Source: JARRPM01 sp963765545
Lineage (GTDB): Bacteria > Pseudomonadota > Gammaproteobacteria > Pseudomonadales > Halieaceae
DNA: 64,000 nt
Reading direction: 5' to 3'
Assembly (NCBI GenBank): GCA_963765545.1
Contig: CAVXWW010000008.1
Coordinates: 744,001 to 808,000, forward strand
Position numbers and translations under genes: made by a program. Positions within the stretch are counted from its first letter, which is position 1. Each line of letters starts with the position of its first letter. This document shows positions 17,045 to 24,823 of the stretch, one piece after another. The notes beneath the pieces were generated by a model. It was not told where the DNA came from, made no database searches, and saw only the letters and a list, made by a program, of their open reading frames with translations.

Positions 17045-18115
17045 TCACTGGCCCAACAGCGTGGTGCCCTGCAGCGGATCATCAGCCTGTAGCAACTCCT
17101 CGAACTCCTGCGCGAGATCTTTGCTGCGCTCTACGCACTGCTCCCAATAACTGACTCGTTCGGCATGCGCCATGCGGGTGAAATCTGATCGGTCGGGTAT
17201 TTTTCCGTAGGGCAGGGCCGCCGTGAATTCCTCACTCGGGCACAGCAGAACCAGCCTGTCGATATCATCGATTGCCGCTTTGCGCCACGGCAGAAACTTG
17301 TCGAACCAGCCCGGGACGACATTGGCGCTGAAATGGGGGTAGAGCATGAGGCCATCCCCGCGGTATTGCGCCAGTTCGAAATGGTAATCGATGATGCCCC
17401 CGTCCCAGTACTGGCCCGGGGGGGCACCGGGGATGTCCCGTTCGCCTGTCAGTACAAAGGGGATGGCGCCGCTGGCGTGCAGTGCAGCGGTAACGTTATC
17501 CCCCCGCAGCTGACAGTAGCGGGTGTCGAAGTCATGCAGCGCGAGGCCCGGGCTGGGCTGGGCCTGTGAATGGAACACTACCCGCTGGAAATGTGTATTC
17601 AACAGACGCCTGCTGACCGCGTTCCCCAGCGCAGCTGCCCCCATGCCGGTGGCCAGCAGGGGAGTGGATGACGCCGCGGCGGGGCCGCGACCCCGGGCGG
17701 TAACTATGTGACTGCGGATACGCGGGTGGTTTGCCAGCACATCCGCGCCGTTTTGCCCCAACACCGTGCGCAGGATCTCCAGGCTAACCTCACTGACCTC
17801 GGCGGGCGTTGGCCTGGTGGTGTAGTGCTGGTTGAGGTACCCGACCTCGAGCCGGCCTATCGCTGCCGCCGGGTCCGGCATGGCGAGACAGGCGTGTCGC
17901 CAGGAGCCGATGGATGAGCCCAGTACCGACAATGGGCGTTCGCTGCGCTGCAGGAAGTCGCCGAACAGCAGTCGGTCCAGGTGTCCCAGGATAAACCACT
18001 TCGGACCGCCGGAGGCCCCCAGCAGCAGAGTGAACAGGTCCGCGGACCAACCTTCGCTGCCTATTCGTCGCGCGGCTTCCCTGCCCAGGTAGACCGATAA
18101 TGCCCTAGTTGCCAA
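17045..18115 (-). CDS. Patatin-like acyl hydrolase
   Basis: This 356-residue protein has the patatin phospholipase/esterase signature: glycine-rich oxyanion segment GASGG (33-37), nucleophile elbow GSSIG with Ser68, and the catalytic Asp in DGG (D238). The helix ALHASGAIPFVL is typical of patatins. It is likely a serine esterase acting on lipids. No GTG or ATG fits well. A TTG at 18115 sits six bases after a GGAGG embedded in the end of the AraC gene, giving an 11-base overlap and probable translational coupling. The protein has no signal peptide. Confidence 0.82.
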   Translation of the reverse strand: MATRALSVYLGREAARRIGSEGWSADLFTLLLGASGGPKWFILGHLDRLLFGDFLQRSERPLSVLGSSIGSWRHACLAMPDPAAAIGRLEVGYLNQHYTTRPTPAEVSEVSLEILRTVLGQNGADVLANHPRIRSHIVTARGRGPAAASSTPLLATGMGAAALGNAVSRRLLNTHFQRVVFHSQAQPSPGLALHDFDTRYCQLRGDNVTAALHASGAIPFVLTGERDIPGAPPGQYWDGGIIDYHFELAQYRGDGLMLYPHFSANVVPGWFDKFLPWRKAAIDDIDRLVLLCPSEEFTAALPYGKIPDRSDFTRMAHAERVSYWEQCVERSKDLAQEFEELLQADDPLQGTTLLGQ

Positions 18116-19103
18116 GGCGCACCTCCGAGGGTGAGCGCCCGGTCCATTTGAAGTAGGCGCGGCGGAAGTTGGACGCATCGTTAAAGCCGATGAGGTAGGC
18201 GATGCTGGACAGGGGGAGCCGCGTGTTCTGCAAATAGCGGGTCGCGTGCTCGGCGCGCACCTGGTCCAGCAACTCCTGGTAAGCGCAGTTTTCGCTTTCG
18301 AGACGCCGGCGGTAGGTGCGCGGGCTCAGGTTCAGCATCTTGGCTGTCTGGGGCATCTGCGGGTACTGGCCTTCCAGTTTACGCATCAGTCGGAGGGTCT
18401 GCTGTGCGACCGAGGGCTCTTCCTCCAGGTCCGCCAACAAGCGGGCACATTCCCCTTCATACAGGCTGCGCAGGGCGGGGTTGGAAGAGGGCAGCGGCGT
18501 AAGCAGCAGGTCCCTGCGAAACGCTATTCTTCCCGCCACGCAATTGAAGTGCACATCCGGGCCGAATATCTCAGTATAGAGCGCGGCGTGGGGTGGCCGG
18601 GGGTAGGGCACCTCCAGGCGCAGTTGCAGATCTTGCCGGTTGAGCAGTCCCCGGAGAGTATTGAGCATGGCGCCGCACATCAATTCATAACCAAAATCCA
18701 GCGGTGTTTCCGCCAGGCTGCTTACGGTAGTCAGTACACACATCTCTTCCACCACCTCATATTCCAGGTGCAGGGCGGGGGCCAGTAGATGATAGTACTT
18801 GAGAAACAGATCGATGACCTGGCCCAGGTCGCGACAGGTCATGAACGCCTGCCCCAGCACGGCATGGGCGCTGAGGTTCAGGCGCAGGCCCAGGTTGAGG
18901 CCCAGGGCGGGGTCACCGGTCAGGCGCAGGGCGTTGGCGACAAGTATGGCGAACTCCCGGTCGCTGATTCTGGCGCCGATAGTCGATAAGCTGGAATTCG
19001 CCATACTGGTACCGGCCAGCAGGGGTTCCCGGCCACAGCCCTGGCTCTCGACCATATCGATGAGAATCAGGGCGTATTGTGCTGGGGTGGTGGTTTTGAC
19101 CAT
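18105..19103 (-). CDS. AraC-family regulator, OruR/ArgR-like
   Basis: This 332-residue regulator has an N-terminal arabinose-binding-type domain (PF12625 style: MVKTTTPAQYALILIDMVE) and a C-terminal double helix-turn-helix ending in YLIGFNDASNFRRAYFKWTGRSPSEVR. Members of this branch control catabolic genes for amino acids, lipids or sterols. The start at 19103 is preferred because family homology begins at MVKT; an upstream ATG at 19142 is possible. It overlaps the patatin-like gene and diverges from the diiron protein across 107 bases, so either may be its target. Confidence 0.87.
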   Translation of the reverse strand: MVKTTTPAQYALILIDMVESQGCGREPLLAGTSMANSSLSTIGARISDREFAILVANALRLTGDPALGLNLGLRLNLSAHAVLGQAFMTCRDLGQVIDLFLKYYHLLAPALHLEYEVVEEMCVLTTVSSLAETPLDFGYELMCGAMLNTLRGLLNRQDLQLRLEVPYPRPPHAALYTEIFGPDVHFNCVAGRIAFRRDLLLTPLPSSNPALRSLYEGECARLLADLEEEPSVAQQTLRLMRKLEGQYPQMPQTAKMLNLSPRTYRRRLESENCAYQELLDQVRAEHATRYLQNTRLPLSSIAYLIGFNDASNFRRAYFKWTGRSPSEVRLGN

Positions 19104-19210
19104 AGACCTATTTGGCCATAAATGACCACAAATTGACAACACTTTACCTTGTTGCCCTTGTCGCGGTCTCCCATAGTTGGTAGCTCACCAATAACAGTGG
19201 AGTTCTCCCT

Positions 19211-20398
19211 ATGAAAGTGGAATGGACCGACGAAGCACCGCGCAAGATCCAGCAATTTCCCGGCGCGGACTATCCAAAGGAAAATCCTGACCTCGAGGAT
19301 GTGCTGACCAGCGCCGATGCCGATCACATTGCGGAGATTTTCCAGACTCCCCTGACCGGTTCCTATAACTGGGATTACAAGGTGCAGGACGACCGCATCA
19401 AGAAACTCTACGACCTGGGCAAGCAGCTCAACTGGGACCCTGAGATGGATATCGACTGGGACCGCCCCTGGCCTGAAGAGGCCGCGCAGCCGGAGATGAT
19501 GAACCTCCACGAATACGGCCCTTATCTGGCGATGGATGAGAAGACCCAAAAGGAATTCTGGTTGCATATGAATTCCTGGAGCCTGTCGCAGTTTCTGCAC
19601 GGCGAGCAGGGAGCACTGCTGGTCGCGTCGCAGCTGTGTTCCTGTGCGCCTACCCTCAATGCGAAATTGTATGCCGCCTCCCAGACGTTTGACGAGGCGC
19701 GCCATGTCGAGGTATTCAATAAATACCTGCAGAAGCGCATCGGCATGATGTATCCCATCAACACCTACCTGAAAAGCATCATCGACAAAATACTGACGGA
19801 TCCGCGATGGGACATGAAGTTCATCGGCATGCAGATTGTGATTGAAGGCCTTGCCCTGTCAGCCTTCAACACAACCCGCGAAACCACGCCCGACCCGGTG
19901 TTAAAGGATGTCGTTTACCTGGTCACCCGGGACGAGGCGCGCCACGTCACCTTCGGTGTCAATTACCTGGAAGAGTTCGTCAAGACCCTGACTGACGAGG
20001 AGCGCGAGGAGCGCGCCCTGTTTGCCTACGAGGCCTGTGTGGTCAGTCGCGAGCGCCTGGTGGCCACGGATGTATTCCGCCATTTCGGCTGGGACGTGGA
20101 GGAGGCCCGCCAGCAGGTGCTTGAGGGCTTTGTGATGTCCACATTCCGCAATCTTTTGTTCCAGCGTGTCATTCCCAATCTCAAGCGTATCGGCCTGCTC
20201 ACGGACAAGATCCGGCCCAAGTTCGAGGAGTTGGGTATTCTCGACTACGAGAACCTGGCCACCGACGGGGATATCGACTGGACCGCCCTGGAGCGGCCGC
20301 TGGACACAGAGGAAGCCCAGTCGCACGAGCAAAGTATGCTTGCAGCCTTCAAGAGCGAGCATGAGAAGCAGGAATCGACCAAGGCGAGTGCCGCCTGA
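19211..20398 (+). CDS. Ferritin-like diiron protein (R2-like fold)
   Basis: This 395-residue helical protein shows a complete diiron ligand set: E132 (HGEQGALL), E162 and H165 (FDEARHVEVF), E212 (IVIEGLAL), E242 and H245 (RDEARHVTFG). The E, EXXH, E, EXXH order is that of the R2/R2lox and related oxygenase scaffolds. It is probably an oxidoreductase using O2, but no substrate can be assigned. The upstream gene is a divergent AraC regulator next to a patatin-like lipase, which hints at an inducible lipid-related function. A bidirectional terminator follows. Confidence 0.8.
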   Translation: MKVEWTDEAPRKIQQFPGADYPKENPDLEDVLTSADADHIAEIFQTPLTGSYNWDYKVQDDRIKKLYDLGKQLNWDPEMDIDWDRPWPEEAAQPEMMNLHEYGPYLAMDEKTQKEFWLHMNSWSLSQFLHGEQGALLVASQLCSCAPTLNAKLYAASQTFDEARHVEVFNKYLQKRIGMMYPINTYLKSIIDKILTDPRWDMKFIGMQIVIEGLALSAFNTTRETTPDPVLKDVVYLVTRDEARHVTFGVNYLEEFVKTLTDEEREERALFAYEACVVSRERLVATDVFRHFGWDVEEARQQVLEGFVMSTFRNLLFQRVIPNLKRIGLLTDKIRPKFEELGILDYENLATDGDIDWTALERPLDTEEAQSHEQSMLAAFKSEHEKQESTKASAA

Positions 20399-20491
20399 TA
20401 GAAAGGGTGGTCTGCCCTGCAAGCGGGTGTTCGGGGCGGTAAGCTTGGCTAATCAATGGTGTGACTGATAACTGCCCGGGAAAATCGATCG

Positions 20492-20523
20492 AAAAAAAAG
20501 CCGGCTTCTAGCCGGCTTTTTTT
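20492..20523. terminator. Bidirectional rho-independent terminator
   Basis: Perfect stem AAAGCCGGC/GCCGGCTTT with a five-base loop. A-runs lie on the left and T-runs on the right, so it serves both the diiron gene (plus) and rpsT (minus). Confidence 0.95.
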
Positions 20524-20543
20524 GTGCTTGGCAGGTTGTGGCG

Positions 20544-20810
20544 TTAAGCGGCCAGGGCCTTTACCTGGGTATTCAGGCGGCTCTTGTGACGGGCTGCCTT
20601 GTTCTTGTGAATAATGCCCTTGTCGGCCATACGATCTATGACGGGAACCGCGCTGTCATAGGCTGCCTTGGCGGCAGCTGCATCGCCGCTGCCGATTGCT
20701 GTGTTCACTTTCTTGATCATGGTGCGAACCATGGAGCGCAGGCTGGCGTTGTGATTGCGACGATTCTCGGACTGTCGTGCGCGCTTCTTAGCTTGTGGTG
20801 AATTTGCCAC
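20544..20810 (-). CDS. rpsT: 30S ribosomal protein S20
   Basis: This 88-residue basic protein binds 16S rRNA early in 30S assembly. The N-terminus ANSPQAKKRARQSENRR and the C-terminus with KGIIHKNKAARHKSRL are diagnostic, and the length is normal. It is monocistronic, ending in the shared terminator. Confidence 0.97.
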   Translation of the reverse strand: MANSPQAKKRARQSENRRNHNASLRSMVRTMIKKVNTAIGSGDAAAAKAAYDSAVPVIDRMADKGIIHKNKAARHKSRLNTQVKALAA

Positions 20811-21046
20811 TGGTAACTTACCTCTATGGGGGTCAAAAATCAGGAGGCGAGATTATTCACATTCGGCCCTGCCTTGTCAACCGCAAGCGTTGCCCGTGAA
20901 ACCCCGCCGTTGCCTCGAATCCGTGGGTATCCGGGCCCGGACCGGCGGATGGAGGCCGTGTCGATCGGACTTTAAGTATGGTCACACGCTGGGCTACACT
21001 AATGGCTATTAGTTGTTAACACCTGGCAGCACGGGACCGGCACGCA

Positions 21047-21670
21047 ATGGACACTCAAGTGGCAATCTCCGATCAGCCGTCGACCACGGCGGAGCGCATC
21101 CTGGATGCCGCGGAAAACCTGTTTGCGGAAAAAGGCTACAGCGCCGCCTCCCTGGGCGAGGTGGCAGATCTCGTGGGTATTCGCACTCCCAGCCTTTACA
21201 ACCACTTCAGGAACAAGGAAGCGCTGTACCAGGCGGTGCTGGAGCGCCTGCTGGCGGAATTCTCTGCCCCACTGGAAGAACTTGGCATGGCGCCTGTGAC
21301 CTACGACCGGGTATTTCTATGGCTGGAGACTATGGTGCGCCAGCATCATGCCAACCCGAACCTGGCGCGCCTGCTGCAGCACGCGGCCCTGTCAGGTGGC
21401 CCGCACACCAATGAGATGATCGACCGCCTCTTTCGCCCCATGTTCCAGCCGGGTGCCGAGATTGAGGGCGACACCATATCGCTGTTCAAGGATTCGGGCT
21501 TGCAGCCCTGGGCCGTCATGGCCCTCAATAACCTGGTGATGTCGTATGTCACCATGGCGCCGATGTATCGGGATTTACTGGGCCAGGACCCCTTCAGTGA
21601 GTCGGCGCTGGAAAACCAGTTGAATCTCATCAAAACACTGCTGCGCGCAGTATTTGAATACAGGGGATAG
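21047..21670 (+). CDS. TetR/AcrR family regulator
   Basis: This 207-residue regulator has an N-terminal TetR domain: ERILDAAENLFAEKGYSAASL, then LVGIRTPSLYNHFRNKEALYQ at about residues 45-65. The C-terminal domain is divergent. A short inverted repeat (CTAAT/ATTAG, 20999-21012) sits 35 bases before the start and could be an autoregulatory operator, although the arms are only five bases. The phosphatase gene follows by 82 bases on the same strand and is a possible target or co-transcript. Confidence 0.87.
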   Translation: MDTQVAISDQPSTTAERILDAAENLFAEKGYSAASLGEVADLVGIRTPSLYNHFRNKEALYQAVLERLLAEFSAPLEELGMAPVTYDRVFLWLETMVRQHHANPNLARLLQHAALSGGPHTNEMIDRLFRPMFQPGAEIEGDTISLFKDSGLQPWAVMALNNLVMSYVTMAPMYRDLLGQDPFSESALENQLNLIKTLLRAVFEYRG

Positions 21671-21752
21671 TCGACTTCGGGCATAATATAGTCACCTTGA
21701 TCGGGCGGCCGTCCCGGTTTTTCGAAGCCTCAAACCAGAGTTGTTGGCCACT

Positions 21753-22751
21753 ATGTTGATTACCGATGCAGTTCATATCTGGCGCGAGCCGGACGGCGAC
21801 TACCACTTTGAATGGCAGGTCTCACACCCTGGTACCCAGGTTACGGTTGAGCCCCTGGCATCAGGCGGGGAGTTGCAGCTGCACTACAAGGAGCAGTCAG
21901 TGCCTGGCGCCCGGCTCGCAGGGCTGCCCCCTGCCCGCCGGCATTTTTTTCGCCTGCGGGACCAGCACGGTACCGAGGTGCTTGCTACCGAGCGCAGGCT
22001 GGGCATGGCCGGGGCCCCCAATTTCCGTGATTTCGGTGGCTACCGCACGACCAGCGGTCGGCAGGTCAAGTGGGGTTACCTGTTCCGCTCTGGCCAGTTA
22101 TCCAACCTCAGTGAAGAGGATGTCGACCTGCTGGCCAGCCTGGAGCTGGACCTGGTGTTTGACTTTCGGCGGGTTGAGGAGCAGGAGAGCGATTTGAGTC
22201 GCCTGCCGCATATGCCTGCCCCCAGGGTGGTGAGCCTGCCCATAATTCCAGGCAGCAATTCGCGTTTTTTTGAGGAGGGTGGCGAGCAGTCTGCCGGACC
22301 GTCTGCCATGTTTGACTTCATGCTGGAGATCAATCGCGATTTCGCCGGGCCCCAGGCCTCCACCTATCGCCGCATGTTCAAGGAGATACTGGCTGTCCCG
22401 GATGCCCGCTTTCTTGTGCACTGTGCGGCGGGCAAGGACCGTACCGGGTTTGCCGCAGCCATCATCCTGTTGGCCCTTGGGGTAGCGCGGGACGTGGTTA
22501 TGCGGGATTACCTCCTGACGGGACGCTATTTTACGCCGGAGCGTGAGCTCGATCGCCTGCGCGACAAGTACCAGCTGGAGCATATGGCGGCGGAAGCGAT
22601 ACTGCCCATGCTGGAAGTGCATGAGGACTACCTTGGGATTGCCCTGCTGCATATCGAAGACAACTATGCATCGGTGGAAAACTACCTTGAGAAGGTCCTG
22701 GGCGTGGGCGCGCCGGAGCTCGCCGAATTGCGAGCGCGCTACCTCGAATAG
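21753..22751 (+). CDS. Tyrosine-protein phosphatase (DSP/IphP-like)
   Basis: This 332-residue protein has the active-site P-loop HCAAGKDRTG at residues 223-232 (Cys224, Arg230). The N-terminal part of the phosphatase domain, GAPNFRDFGGYRT and YLFRSGQLSNLSEED, is typical of the IphP-like tyrosine phosphatases of bacteria. The first 80 residues form a beta-rich domain with no clear name. An in-frame TTG at 21741 is a possible earlier start. It has no signal peptide, so it is probably cytoplasmic. Its end overlaps the convergent small secreted-protein gene by 13 bases. Confidence 0.85.
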   Translation: MLITDAVHIWREPDGDYHFEWQVSHPGTQVTVEPLASGGELQLHYKEQSVPGARLAGLPPARRHFFRLRDQHGTEVLATERRLGMAGAPNFRDFGGYRTTSGRQVKWGYLFRSGQLSNLSEEDVDLLASLELDLVFDFRRVEEQESDLSRLPHMPAPRVVSLPIIPGSNSRFFEEGGEQSAGPSAMFDFMLEINRDFAGPQASTYRRMFKEILAVPDARFLVHCAAGKDRTGFAAAIILLALGVARDVVMRDYLLTGRYFTPERELDRLRDKYQLEHMAAEAILPMLEVHEDYLGIALLHIEDNYASVENYLEKVLGVGAPELAELRARYLE

Positions 22752-23056
22752 GTACTTGCAACTGCGCCGGCCGGATGTGCGACAGGCGCCTCGTTGCAGG
22801 CTGCCCTGGCCGCACTGATCTGCTTTTTCTGGCAGCTGCCACCGTTCTTGTCACCCACGCACCACCTGCGCTGTTGGTCCCAGGCGGTCAGTGGTACTGA
22901 CCTGCCGTCATTACACCTGACAGTGAATTGGGCGTAGGGCACACCGTCTCCGGTCTCTGCATAGGTGTCGAAGATGATGCTGGTCGGCCTGGCGGCATGG
23001 CTGGCGCTAGCGAGCAGTAACAGTGTCAATGCGGCCAATGTTGCTGGGATGTTCAT
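22739..23056 (-). CDS. Small secreted Cys-containing protein, unknown
   Basis: This 105-residue protein has a clear Sec signal peptide (residues 1-21, ending SHA-A). A mature domain of about 80 residues with four Cys (CNDG, WCVGD, SCQKK, ACNEA) could form two disulfides. An AGAGG site precedes the ATG. No family is recognised. The 3' end overlaps the phosphatase gene tail on the opposite strand. It is a periplasmic or secreted candidate. Confidence 0.65.
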   Translation of the reverse strand: MNIPATLAALTLLLLASASHAARPTSIIFDTYAETGDGVPYAQFTVRCNDGRSVPLTAWDQQRRWCVGDKNGGSCQKKQISAARAACNEAPVAHPAGAVASTYSR

Positions 23057-23234
23057 ATCTTACCTCTTCAGCGTGAATTGCCGGGCACCGGCGCGGGCCG
23101 TTGCCGACAATCGCGAGCACTATAGTAGAGGTATACGCGATTTGTGTGTTACGGATTTGTCACTATTTGGGAAGTTTTGTAACAAGCGCATGCCGTCGGC
23201 GGATAAAAACTCGTCAACACATTGATATTATTAT

Positions 23235-23263
23235 AAAAAAACGCGCCGATTGTTTGTTCGGCG
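23235..23263 (-). terminator. Rho-independent terminator of the small membrane gene
   Basis: Stem CGCCGA/TCGGCG with an eight-base loop is followed on the minus strand by a seven-T run (23241-23235), immediately past the stop of the gene at 23264. Confidence 0.85.
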
Positions 23264-23485
23264 TTACGCCAGCAAGATGAGGACCCAGCCGGCGGCCGCC
23301 AGTAACAGTACCCCGGCGGTCTTGTCCAGGCGCCCCAGTGCATACAGGTAGGACAGTGGTGGCAGCAGTAGTGTGAACAGGCCCCAGGTGTAATCTTCCT
23401 GCCACGATACGATCAGAAGCAAGACCCAGCTGGCCAGCAGGGCTACCACACCAAATGTCGTCATCGAGGCGGTTATAGCGTCCAT
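23264..23485 (-). CDS. Small membrane protein, unknown
   Basis: This 73-residue protein is almost entirely hydrophobic, with two to three predicted membrane helices (about residues 8-27, 33-49 and 53-72). A GGAG site lies before the ATG and a good terminator follows the stop, so the unit is believable despite having no recognised family. Confidence 0.7.
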   Translation of the reverse strand: MDAITASMTTFGVVALLASWVLLLIVSWQEDYTWGLFTLLLPPLSYLYALGRLDKTAGVLLLAAAGWVLILLA

Positions 23486-23602
23486 GTTTTCTCCGGAACA
23501 GAGTCGGCTGAATATGCGGCAGCAGGGTAGCAGAAAGCCGCGCTTGCGTCAGCGGCCGCCCGGGAATTATTGGGGGTCGCCAAAGAGCAGGTGGAACCGC
23601 GG

Positions 23603-24823
23603 ATGACTACGGAGAGGAATTTGGGTATCGTGAGCCGCTTTCCCGTTGAGGACGAACTCTTGGACGATCCATTTGCTGATATCCGCCCCTATCGCAATGA
23701 GGAGGTGGCGGAGGTATTGGCGCGTCTACTCGACGACCGTGAGTTCCTGGACACCGTGGCCGGTTTTCGACTGGGCAGCTTCGCAGCGCTGTTACCCGCC
23801 CTGGCACGACCGCTGGTGCGCTATGGTTTGGCGCGCGAGGTGCGAGGGGTTTCGGATGTCGGCGCCATGCAGTCAATTATCAAACGCTACATGGATCGTA
23901 TGATTGAGGACACAACAGGTGGCTTCAGTGTGTCCGGTCTCGAGAACCTGGATCCGGTCAGCCCCTACCTCTATATGAGCAATCACCGCGATATTGCGAT
24001 GGATCCGGCATTTATCAACTATGCCCTGCATGGGGCCGGGTACGAGACCGTCAGGATTGCCATAGGCGATAACCTCCTGACCAAGCCCTGGGTGTCGGAC
24101 CTGATGCGGCTCAACAAGAGCTTTATCGTCAAGCGCTCTGTGAGTGGCCCGCGAGAACTGCTGGCGGCATCCAAAAACCTGGCGAACTACGTCCAGCACT
24201 CACTGCAGCAGGAGCATGTGCCGGTGTGGATCGCCCAGCGCGAGGGGCGCGCCAAAGACGGTATTGATCGCACGGAGCCGGTGGTGATCAAGATGTTGTC
24301 CATGAGTCGCAACAAGAGTACACAGGAGTTTGATTCACATATCGCGGGCCTTGGCATCGTGCCCGTGGCCATTTCGTACGAGCTGGACCCCTGCGATGCA
24401 CTCAAGGCTAACGAACTCTATCAGCTGGCCAGTGCGGGGGCTTATACCAAGGGTGCGCAGGAAGATGTGGCGTCCATCGGCCGCGGTATTGCCGGCGACA
24501 AGGGCAGGGTCCATGTCTCCTTCGGCACCCCGCTTGGCACCGGGCTGCCCGACGCCGACTCGGTGGCCGCCGAAATCGACCGCCAGGTGGTCTCAGAGTA
24601 CTGCCTGCATCCCACCAACATTTACGCCTACGAGATGCTCAACCCCGGCGCGCCGGCATTGCCCGATACGCTTACTGCTGAGCCCGGGGATTGTACCCGG
24701 GCGGAGTTTGAACAGCGGATCAATGCCATGCCGGAGCCACACCGGCCCTATGCACTGGCGATTTACGCCAACGCTGTGGTGAGTAAGTTGACGCTGAGAG
24801 CGGACGCGTCTGCCCCTTGCTGA
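23603..24823 (+). CDS. PlsC-like 1-acylglycerol-3-phosphate acyltransferase
   Basis: This 406-residue protein has the glycerolipid acyltransferase block I NHRDIAMD (NHX4D) and a later QREGRAKDG block, both in the central third. The N-terminal 110 residues are extra relative to typical PlsC and lack a clear membrane helix. It may acylate lysophosphatidate or another glycerolipid. The ATG at 23603 follows an AGGTGGA site; a TTG at 23570 is an alternative. Its stop overlaps the dinG start by 7 bases, so the two are likely co-transcribed. Confidence 0.8.
   Translation: MTTERNLGIVSRFPVEDELLDDPFADIRPYRNEEVAEVLARLLDDREFLDTVAGFRLGSFAALLPALARPLVRYGLAREVRGVSDVGAMQSIIKRYMDRMIEDTTGGFSVSGLENLDPVSPYLYMSNHRDIAMDPAFINYALHGAGYETVRIAIGDNLLTKPWVSDLMRLNKSFIVKRSVSGPRELLAASKNLANYVQHSLQQEHVPVWIAQREGRAKDGIDRTEPVVIKMLSMSRNKSTQEFDSHIAGLGIVPVAISYELDPCDALKANELYQLASAGAYTKGAQEDVASIGRGIAGDKGRVHVSFGTPLGTGLPDADSVAAEIDRQVVSEYCLHPTNIYAYEMLNPGAPALPDTLTAEPGDCTRAEFEQRINAMPEPHRPYALAIYANAVVSKLTLRADASAPC

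Noticed and set aside
20999..21012. CTAAT/ATTAG repeat ahead of the TetR gene
   Set aside because: Arms of only five bases are too short to call an operator on sequence alone; mentioned with the gene only.
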